Source of the DNA: Acidobacteriota bacterium
Lineage (GTDB): Bacteria > Acidobacteriota > Vicinamibacteria > Vicinamibacterales > Fen-181
Length of the DNA: 6,564 nt
Reading direction: 5' to 3'
NCBI GenBank assembly: GCA_003157675.1
Contig: PMKG01000051.1
Location: 1 to 6,564, forward strand
Position 1 is the first letter of the stretch; each line of letters opens with the position of its first letter. Positions 1 through 5,183 of this stretch are shown piece after piece. The translations under genes were made by a program, and so were the position numbers. Under the pieces are notes generated by a model, which was given only the letters and a program-made list of their open reading frames with translations, did not search any database and was not told the origin of the DNA.

Positions 1-24
1 CTCGCGAAGCCGCCCGCCAAGTAA
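1..24 (+). CDS. Possible C-terminal end of an upstream gene (partial)
   Basis: Reading from the first base gives LAKPPAK followed by TAA at 22-24. A Lys/Pro/Ala-rich tail like this is a plausible protein C-terminus, and the repeat-like element starts only a few bases later, as expected for an intergenic position. Eight codons are far too few to identify a family or to prove coding, so this is only a reading-frame possibility. Confidence 0.3.
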   Translation, partial: LAKPPAK

Positions 25-31
25 TTCGGAC

Positions 32-96
32 GGGGACGAGTTTCAGTTCCGGCGGCGTCACGCCGCGACCGTGACAGAACTGTGAAATTCGTCCCC
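32..96. repeat. REP/MITE-like imperfect inverted repeat with inner hairpin
   Basis: The left arm (32-49, beginning GGGGACGA) and the reverse complement of the right arm (77-96, ending TCGTCCCC) match except for one substitution and a two-base bulge. Between them lies a second hairpin, GCGGCG (52-57), loop TCA, CGCCGC (61-66). The DNA or RNA could therefore fold into a long outer stem closed by a smaller GC hairpin. It sits in an intergenic position next to a possible gene end. This architecture resembles REP or small MITE elements mobilised in trans. No transposase is in the window, and repetition elsewhere in the genome cannot be tested here. A role as a transcription terminator for the upstream gene is an alternative. 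Confidence 0.6.
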
Positions 97-333
97 ATTC
101 CATTCGAACTCGCCCTGTGCCCTGCCCATCAGCGTAAACAAAACCGGACCGCTGTTCGTATGCCATTAGTGAGGGGGACGGTGGGTTTTCAAGCCCAGCT
201 GTGGGCGACAACGCCCCTTCAGAGGCAACCGGAAGCTTGTGTCTGGCGGTGAGGCGTGAGTTCGCTGCGCACGTCTGCCGCGGGCGGCCGATAGGACGCG
301 ACGAGCATTCCGGGCAGCGCGGGAGTATTCATC
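97..333 (+). other. Non-coding leader upstream of the small secreted protein gene
   Basis: About 237 bases contain no convincing gene; the open frame that begins at 201 runs out of frame into the real gene. I see no good sigma-70 -35/-10 pair. The region holds overlapping short hairpins: GCCCA (193-197) can pair with TGGGC (202-206), and GGGCG (203-207) can pair with CGCCC (212-216). The two pairings share bases and exclude each other. A ribosome-binding site, GGGAG, lies at 321-325, eight bases before the ATG at 334. No known riboswitch class is recognised. Confidence 0.5.
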
Positions 334-720
334 ATGGTTCGCACGATTCGTTCGTTCATGGTCGCGGTGGCGCTCGTCTTCACCGTCAGCGCTCTGGCGT
401 CGGCACAGACGGCCACCGTGAAGGTTGGCTTCGACTTCCTCGTGGCGGGCAAGACGCTGAGCTCCGGCACGTACTCCGTCGACGTCGCGACCAATGGCAA
501 CATCGTCTTCACGCCCGAGAAGGGCGGAACGGCGGTCGAGGCTCCGCAGCTCAAGGTGCTCAGCACCCGTAAGGTCGACCGGGTCGAGCTGGGGTTCGAC
601 CTCGTCGGCTCAGCGTACTACCTGGCCGAGGTGTGGGTGCCCGGGAAGGGCGGCTTCCAGGTGGCCAAGGTACCGTACTCCGAAGACCACGAGACGGTCA
701 CCGGCCCCAAGGTCAAGTAG
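334..720 (+). CDS. Small secreted protein of unknown function
   Basis: The 128-aa product starts with a typical Sec signal peptide: basic VRTIR, a hydrophobic stretch at about residues 8-21, and a signal peptidase I site ASA/Q after residue 24. The mature part, about 104 residues, has no Cys or His motif and alternates hydrophobic and polar residues as in a beta-rich fold. A 'GFDFLVAGKTLSSGTYSV' segment follows the signal peptide closely. Short exported proteins with this kind of motif (a Phe-Asp-Phe strand, then 'GKTL..GTY') are, from memory, frequent in Acidobacteriota and generally annotated as hypothetical. The ATG at 334 is chosen because GGGAG lies eight bases upstream; the later Met9 would cut into the signal peptide. 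The gene stands alone on +, converging on the enolase-superfamily gene, and a hairpin follows its stop. Its function is not known; periplasmic or cell-surface location is inferred. Confidence 0.85.
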   Translation: MVRTIRSFMVAVALVFTVSALASAQTATVKVGFDFLVAGKTLSSGTYSVDVATNGNIVFTPEKGGTAVEAPQLKVLSTRKVDRVELGFDLVGSAYYLAEVWVPGKGGFQVAKVPYSEDHETVTGPKVK

Positions 721-734
721 GACGGGGAATCCAG

Positions 735-762
735 GAGGCGGGCTGCAACACTGGCCCGCCTC
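735..762 (+). terminator. Hairpin after the small secreted protein gene, probable terminator
   Basis: GAGGCGGGC (735-743) pairs perfectly with GCCCGCCTC (754-762) around a 10-base loop, starting 14 bases after the stop codon. A second, weaker hairpin follows directly: ATCGG (763-767) with CCGAT (773-777). There is no T-run after either stem, so this is not a textbook intrinsic terminator. It may act as a 3' end stabiliser or a weak terminator. Confidence 0.45.
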
Positions 763-903
763 ATCGGGCCGGCCGATAGCCGCACAGCGGGTCGCCGGCG
801 AACGCATTGCGCGTGGCCGCGAAGGCCCACGAGCGCGAGCCCCCACACTCCGCACACCACTCACAGGCGCCGCAGTTTGATCGCGAACGGCGCGGTCAGC
901 GAG

Positions 904-925
904 AGGGGTCGGAGCTCCGACCCCT
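904..925. terminator. Perfect 22-base palindrome at the 3' end of the MenC/NSAR gene
   Basis: Positions 904-914 (AGGGGTCGGAG) are exactly repeated in reverse complement by 915-925, with no spacer. As RNA it would form a 9-bp GC-rich stem with a four-base loop on either strand. It overlaps the last two bases, in transcript order, of the TAG stop codon of the minus-strand gene (924-926). The position suggests termination or 3' end protection of that transcript. No U-tract follows on the minus strand (the next bases are CTCGCTG), so a dispersed palindromic repeat or a protein-binding site remain possible. Confidence 0.5.
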
Positions 926-2075
926 AGATGGGGTGCTGAACCGCCTGACGGTTGAGGGTGTACTTGGCCAGCCGCTCCGGGGAGATCGAGATCCCGAGTC
1001 CGGGGCCCGGCGGGATCCGGATGAACCCGTCCTCGTCCAGCACGACCGGCGGATCGGCGATGTCCTCGGCGAAGTAGTTGGCCGTCTCCGACGTGTCGCC
1101 GGGAATCGTGAAGCCGTCGGCGGTCTGCAGGTGGATGTTGACCGCGCGACCGATGCCGGTTTCGTCCATCCCGCCCGACCAGACGCCGATGCCGTTCGCC
1201 GCGCCGTAGGCGGCAATCCGCACCGACTCGACGAGGCCGCCGACCCTCCCCTGCTTGATGTTCAGGACCCGGCACGACCCCAGCTCGACCGCCGCCACGG
1301 CATCCGCGAGACCGAGGATCGACTCGTCCAGGCAGAGCGGCGTCGCGAGACGCTTCTGCAGCTTCGAGTGCTGGTAGATGTCCGAGTACGAGAGCGGCTG
1401 CTCGATCATCATCAGGCCGAACTCGTCGAGCTGCCGGAGGCGGTCGGCGTCGGCGAGCGTGTAGTCGCCGTTGGCGTCGACCATCAGCGGCAGGTCTGGG
1501 AACCGCTCGCGCACCGCCCGCACGTACTCGACGTCGCGCCCCTTCGCCACCTTCATCTTCACGCGGTGATAGCGCTTGTCCACGGCCACCTGCACGGCGG
1601 CGACCAGCTCCGCCGGCGAGTCCTTCAGGCCGATGCTGAGGCCCGACATGATCCGCCTGGCCGGGAAGCCGAGCGCCTCGTGGACCGGCACGCCCTTGCG
1701 GAGCGCGAGCAGGTCGACGACGGCGTTTTCGATTGTGGCCTTGGCCATGGTGTGACCGCGAACCGCGCGGAACCTCTCGAGCAGCTCGCCGAAGGGCAGG
1801 CCCGGCTCGAGGAGCGGCAGCAGGAACCCCTCGATGATGTGGCGTGCCGTGGTCGTCGTTTCCGAGAGGTAGAACGGATCGGGATCGGCGACGCACTCGC
1901 CCCACGCGACGACGCCGTCTGCCTCGAGCCTGAGGAGCAGGGCTTCCTTGCAGGTCCAGACGTGGACGCTCGTCCCGAACGGGTGGAGGAACGGCAGAGA
2001 AACGGTGACGAACTCGATCCGGTCGAGGCGCGGGATGGTCTCGTGCTCGACGGCCAGGGAAGGACGATGAGTCAT
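924..2075 (-). CDS. menC: Enolase-superfamily enzyme, o-succinylbenzoate synthase / N-succinylamino acid racemase type
   Basis: The 383-aa product matches the MenC type-2 / NSAR subgroup of the muconate lactonizing enzyme family. These enzymes form o-succinylbenzoate from SHCHC in menaquinone synthesis, racemise N-succinylamino acids, or do both. An N-terminal capping domain (about 17-140, with the RGHTMAKATIENA signature at 106-118) precedes a TIM barrel. The KxK pair is at K173/K175, the metal ligands are D200 (MVDAN), E225 (IEQP) and D250 (LDES), and the second catalytic lysine is K274 (NIKQGRVGG). R277 aligns with the arginine linked to racemase activity in the Amycolatopsis enzyme. All catalytic residues are present. 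D304 in GGMDETGIGR is unusual, since the subgroup normally has a hydrophobic residue there. The ATG at 2075 is the only reasonable start: an in-frame TAG lies at 2088-2090 and the next Met is residue 110. The first ~16 residues extend beyond the usual N-terminus. No clear Shine-Dalgarno is seen, and a terminator hairpin ends about 17 bases upstream. No other men gene or acylase is in view, so the physiological reaction is undecided. Confidence 0.9.
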   Translation of the reverse strand: MTHRPSLAVEHETIPRLDRIEFVTVSLPFLHPFGTSVHVWTCKEALLLRLEADGVVAWGECVADPDPFYLSETTTTARHIIEGFLLPLLEPGLPFGELLERFRAVRGHTMAKATIENAVVDLLALRKGVPVHEALGFPARRIMSGLSIGLKDSPAELVAAVQVAVDKRYHRVKMKVAKGRDVEYVRAVRERFPDLPLMVDANGDYTLADADRLRQLDEFGLMMIEQPLSYSDIYQHSKLQKRLATPLCLDESILGLADAVAAVELGSCRVLNIKQGRVGGLVESVRIAAYGAANGIGVWSGGMDETGIGRAVNIHLQTADGFTIPGDTSETANYFAEDIADPPVVLDEDGFIRIPPGPGLGISISPERLAKYTLNRQAVQHPI

Positions 2076-2094
2076 CGTGGTCGAGGCCTAGATG

Positions 2095-2126
2095 AAAACA
2101 GGCCGGACGCCTTGCGGCGCCCGGCC
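2095..2126 (-). terminator. Intrinsic terminator between the TonB receptor gene and the MenC/NSAR gene
   Basis: On the minus strand, GGCCGG-G-CGCC, a GCAA loop and GGCG-U-CCGGCC form an 11-bp stem closed by a GNRA tetraloop, followed at once by UGUUUU. The central pair is a G-U wobble in minus-strand RNA but an A-C mismatch in plus-strand RNA, so the structure favours minus-strand function. It lies about 50 bases after the receptor stop codon. Weaker GC hairpins fill the gap (for example GCCGGG 2135-2140 with CCCGGC 2150-2155, and CCCC/GGGG around 2161-2171). This should end receptor transcription and partly or fully insulate the downstream enzyme gene. Confidence 0.75.
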
Positions 2127-2174
2127 CCTGTCCTGCCGGGCAGGGCGAACCCGGCCCGGCCCCCAATGGGGTGA

Positions 2175-4952
2175 TTAGAAGTGGAAGCGCACGGCGAGCT
2201 GCGCGCGCCGCGGCGGCACCCACGTCGACCCTTGCATGTACCCCGTGCTCGACGCACCGGTGACCACCGTGCTGGCGACACTGTAGTACGCCGCGTCGTT
2301 GAACACGTTGAAGATGTCGATCATCGCGCTCGCCCAATACCGCTTGGTGAATTGGAACTTCCGCTCGAAGCGCAGGTCAAAGATGTCGTCGGTCGGCGCC
2401 CGGAGCAGCTGCTCGGACGGCGGGATGTCGAAGATGTAGCGCCGCCCCTGGCCGAGCAGGCCGCTGGGCGTCCGGACGGCGGTGTAGATCGGCTTGCCGG
2501 TCAGGACCTGCCAGTCCATGCTCGCCGTGATGCCGAGCGGCAATTCATAGGAGCCCTGTAGCTTGAACATGACGGGCCGGTCGCCGATGAGCACGCCGCC
2601 GGCGTTGACGAAGTCGTTCGGGTCGAGGCCGAAGCTGCCCGAGTTCGACTGCTGGTTGGAGTACGGATCACGCGAGGCGCTGCCGGCGTTGAGGCCCGTC
2701 GACTTCGAGACGGTGATCGACGCCATCATCATCCACCGGTTGGCCATGCGCTTGCTGGCCTGGACCACCAGCCCCTTGTAATCCTGTGAGAAGGCCCCCT
2801 GGTTGATGATCTCCGGCGCGTTCGCGGTCGGGTTGGTCGCGTTGGTCTGCGACTGCAGGGTCACCGTCCGGCTCTGGCCGTTGCGGTCGGTGTAGCTAAA
2901 CGAGACCGGCGTGAAGAGCGCGTTCGGCTCGATCCGGCCGATGAGGTCGTGGCCCTTCTTGTAGATGAACGATCCGCCGATCGACAGGTTGGCCATCAGT
3001 TCGTGGTCGATCCCGACCGAGATCTGGTCCGTGTACGGCGTCTTGAGATCCGGCTCGATCGTGGGAATGCCGATCGAGGGGTCGACCACCTTGAGCACCG
3101 ACGTCCTCGCGCCGGTGATCGGATCCAGCGCGTACGTTGTCTTCGTTGATGTGGCGCGGTTCATCGCGCTGAAGATGCGCGTCTGCAGGTAACTGTAGAA
3201 CCGCCCGTAGTGCGCCCGGCCCACGGTCTTCCCCCCCGAGTCGAACTTGAAGTTGGCCCCGACACGCGGCGACCAGTTGTTCCAGTCCACCACCGCGCCC
3301 GGATTGTGGACGATGACGCTGGTGTCGACGCCGTTGTTGTCGAGCACCGGATAGTCGGGCACGATGCCGACGCTGTGGTCGAAACGCAGGCCGAGCGTGA
3401 GGCTCAGCTTGTCGTTGACGGCCCACGTGTCGTCGATGAACGCGCCGATGTTCCACATCTTGCTCGAGTCGCCGCCGTGGTACGGCGCCTGCACCAGCAG
3501 TTCGTCGTACCTGCCGTTCGCATCGTAGTACTCCATGCCGCCGCTCAGGCCCTCCCGGTAGTCGGTGCCGCCGTTGACGTACTGCGCGCCGACGCGGAGG
3601 TCATGGCTGCCCTTGGACGTCTGGATGAACTTCGACAGCTTGCCCGACACCTGGTTCTTCCAGATGTTGCCGTCGTACCAGCTGGAGCTGTTGACCGAGT
3701 AGAATCCCGTCGCCGTGTCGTAGTGGCCCGGCGTGGTGGTGTTCCCGGAGTTCGGGGCCCACCGGTCGTAGCCATAGAACCCGGCGTAGCGCGCTTCGAA
3801 GAACGTCGTGTCGTTGACGACCGAGGTCCACGTCACGTTGGCCACCGGCTGTCCGCTGAGCTCGGCGCCGCTGGCGACGTACGGCTGCGCCAAGGTCACG
3901 GGGCGGGGCAGGACCGAACCGTCGTACTCAATCGAGGTGACCAGCTTGTTGTTCTTGCTCACCTGCCACGTGAGCTTCCCGAAGAAGCGCTTGTCGTTGG
4001 TCTGCTTCGGCGCCGCCGGATCGGTCCCGGGCTCCGAGTACCAGTCGCGGCGAATCTGGATGCCGCCGAAGAACCACAGCTTGTCCTTCTTGATCGGCCC
4101 GCCGTAGCTGGCCGAGAAGTCGCGGTACCTGGCCCGGTGGTACGCCCAGCCGTTGCTGATCGCGTTCTGGCCCGTCAGCCAGTCGGCGCTGTAATAGTAG
4201 TTCGCGTCGCCCAGGAAGGTGTTGCTGCCGGACTTGGTGACCACGTTGAAGACCGCGCCCTGGAAGTGACCGTACTCGGCCGGGGCGCCGAGGCCGACGA
4301 CCTGCAGCTCCTCGATGATGTCGGTGCTCGGCCAGGCCCAGGCCGCGCCGGTCTGCGGCGCCGTGAGGTCGGCGCCGTCCAACTGGTACTGGTTCTCGTT
4401 GATGCTCGCGCCGAACGCCGAGGCCTTCGACGCGGTATTGTCGAACCGCATCGTCGAAACGCCGGGCGTCATGTAGGCGAGGTCGAAGAAGGTGAAGCGC
4501 GCGATCGGGGTCGCCTCCACCAACTCCTGCGCCACGGTGGTCGTCATCGCGGATCGCGAGGTGTCGATGAGCGGCGGCGCGCCGATCACCGTGACCGCTT
4601 CGGCGACGCCGGCCATCTTGAGCTGGAAGTCGACCTCGAACTGGCTGCCGACCTCGACCCGGACGTTCTCGTGCCGGGTCGTCTGGAATCCCGAGAGCGA
4701 GGCCGTGACCGTGTACATGCCTGGCGCGAGGCCCGGGAACCGGTACTGGCCGCGCGCGTCGGTCGTGGCCGTCTTCGGTCCCCCGATGAGCGCGGCTCCC
4801 ATGAGCTCGACCGTGACGCCCGGCATCACGGCGCCACTGGCATCAGTCACCGTTCCGCGCAGCGCGCCCGTGAACGCCTGCGCGTGGGCGGTAGCCGGAA
4901 GGAGCAAGACTCCGACCAGCAACAGCATGAAGAATTGCGTCGTTCGTCGCAT
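2175..4952 (-). CDS. TonB-dependent outer-membrane receptor with carboxypeptidase-regulatory-like domain (Oar-like)
   Basis: The 925-aa protein has a Sec signal peptide (MRRTTQ, then a Leu/Val-rich core, with cleavage at AHA/Q after residue 24). Next comes a carboxypeptidase-regulatory-like beta-sandwich at about 30-113 (GALRGTVTDASGAVMPGVTV, then TTDARGQYRFPGLAPGMYTV). A plug domain covers about 120-250, including the NQYQLDGAD segment and IIEELQVVGLGAPAEYGHF followed by GAVFNVVTKSGSN. A long beta-barrel runs to a C-terminal Phe (AQLAVRFHF), the usual signal for outer-membrane insertion. Such receptors take up bulky substrates, often glycans, peptides or metal complexes, using TonB energy; the substrate cannot be read from sequence. 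The start is placed at ATG 4952, not at the GTG at 4970, because AAAGGAG (4961-4967) sits eight bases before this ATG and would lie inside the coding region of the longer version. A leader of about 150 bases with a candidate promoter precedes it, and a strong terminator follows. The frame is intact over its full length. Confidence 0.93.
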   Translation of the reverse strand: MRRTTQFFMLLLVGVLLLPATAHAQAFTGALRGTVTDASGAVMPGVTVELMGAALIGGPKTATTDARGQYRFPGLAPGMYTVTASLSGFQTTRHENVRVEVGSQFEVDFQLKMAGVAEAVTVIGAPPLIDTSRSAMTTTVAQELVEATPIARFTFFDLAYMTPGVSTMRFDNTASKASAFGASINENQYQLDGADLTAPQTGAAWAWPSTDIIEELQVVGLGAPAEYGHFQGAVFNVVTKSGSNTFLGDANYYYSADWLTGQNAISNGWAYHRARYRDFSASYGGPIKKDKLWFFGGIQIRRDWYSEPGTDPAAPKQTNDKRFFGKLTWQVSKNNKLVTSIEYDGSVLPRPVTLAQPYVASGAELSGQPVANVTWTSVVNDTTFFEARYAGFYGYDRWAPNSGNTTTPGHYDTATGFYSVNSSSWYDGNIWKNQVSGKLSKFIQTSKGSHDLRVGAQYVNGGTDYREGLSGGMEYYDANGRYDELLVQAPYHGGDSSKMWNIGAFIDDTWAVNDKLSLTLGLRFDHSVGIVPDYPVLDNNGVDTSVIVHNPGAVVDWNNWSPRVGANFKFDSGGKTVGRAHYGRFYSYLQTRIFSAMNRATSTKTTYALDPITGARTSVLKVVDPSIGIPTIEPDLKTPYTDQISVGIDHELMANLSIGGSFIYKKGHDLIGRIEPNALFTPVSFSYTDRNGQSRTVTLQSQTNATNPTANAPEIINQGAFSQDYKGLVVQASKRMANRWMMMASITVSKSTGLNAGSASRDPYSNQQSNSGSFGLDPNDFVNAGGVLIGDRPVMFKLQGSYELPLGITASMDWQVLTGKPIYTAVRTPSGLLGQGRRYIFDIPPSEQLLRAPTDDIFDLRFERKFQFTKRYWASAMIDIFNVFNDAAYYSVASTVVTGASSTGYMQGSTWVPPRRAQLAVRFHF

Positions 4953-4955
4953 GAA

Positions 4956-4980
4956 GCGATCTCCTTTCACGCACGATCGC
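4956..4980 (-). promoter_or_regulatory. Shine-Dalgarno of the TonB receptor gene, framed by a small hairpin
   Basis: AAAGGAG (minus strand, 4967 to 4961) is a strong ribosome-binding site eight bases before the ATG at 4952, and it decides the start. It lies in the loop, and at the start of the 3' arm, of an inverted repeat: GCGATC (4980 to 4975) can pair with GATCGC (4961 to 4956). The 6-bp stem would leave most of the Shine-Dalgarno exposed in a 13-base loop and hide its last G. Whether this modulates translation is unknown. Confidence 0.6.
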
Positions 4981-5106
4981 CGGGCAGCTCTTGCTGCACC
5001 CGACCCGCCATGAGGAAACCGAACGGTGCCGCCACCGCGCGGAGAATTGGCAACCTCCGCACGAGCGGCATCATACTAGCGGAATGTCTATGCGGGCGGG
5101 AGGATA

Positions 5107-5134
5107 TTTATGCCCTATGAAGAAAGACTGTAAA
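5107..5134 (-). promoter_or_regulatory. Candidate sigma-70-type promoter for the TonB receptor gene
   Basis: On the minus strand TTTACA (5134-5129, five of six matches to TTGACA) is followed after 16 bases by CATAAA (5112-5107, four of six matches to TATAAT). It lies in the least GC-rich stretch of the window. It would give a leader of roughly 150 bases before the ATG at 4952. A second -10-like hexamer, TATGAT, is at 5070-5075 but lacks a -35 at proper spacing. Promoter rules in this phylum are not well known to me, so this is tentative. Confidence 0.4.
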
Positions 5135-5172
5135 ATCTTCAGTTACGATGCCCGTTTCTGAACATTTTACGG
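5128..5172. repeat. Inverted repeat between the sulfatase-TPR and TonB receptor genes
   Basis: GTAAAATCTTCAG (5130-5142) and CTGAACATTTTAC (5158-5170) are reverse complements at 12 of 13 positions, separated by 15 bases. One further T-G wobble and one C-G pair extend the stem in plus-strand RNA. The element starts 12 bases after the sulfatase-TPR stop codon. Read on the minus strand it is followed by a pyrimidine-rich stretch (AGTCTTTCTTC). It may be a terminator for that gene, or an operator, since its distal arm overlaps the TTTACA -35 candidate of the receptor gene. The arms are AT-rich, unlike the GC-rich hairpins elsewhere in the window. Confidence 0.6.
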
Positions 5173-5183
5173 ACCGATCGGGC

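Noticed and set aside
97..333. A known riboswitch or small RNA in the leader of the small secreted protein gene
   Set aside because: Only short hairpins are visible and no conserved core of a riboswitch class that I know could be matched.
201..572. A 123-codon frame starting in the leader and overlapping the small secreted protein gene
   Set aside because: No ribosome-binding site fits, the product is Arg/His/Gly-rich, and it runs out of frame through a gene with a clear signal peptide.
807..2174. A 455-codon open frame on + across the MenC/NSAR gene
   Set aside because: Arg-, Glu- and Asp-rich composition with no fold signature; the minus-strand product has a complete catalytic residue set, so this is a shadow.
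610..2337. A 575-codon open frame on the minus strand overlapping the small protein, MenC/NSAR and receptor genes
   Set aside because: It is an Arg/Gly-rich frame-shifted shadow crossing three well-supported genes and a terminator.
3231..3237. Run of seven C (seven G on the coding strand) inside the TonB receptor gene as a phase-variation tract
   Set aside because: The run encodes an in-frame Ser-Gly-Gly segment, is short for slippage-based switching, and single G7 runs are expected in GC-rich DNA.
4953..4970. Upstream GTG start for the TonB receptor, adding six residues
   Set aside because: The added codons contain the Shine-Dalgarno AAAGGAG of the ATG at 4952, and they would place charged residues ahead of a normal signal peptide.
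3210..5120. A 636-codon open frame on + across the TonB receptor gene
   Set aside because: Its product is Arg/Val/Asp-rich low-complexity sequence without any domain. It is the antisense shadow of a GC-rich gene whose minus-strand product has a signal peptide, plug and barrel motifs.
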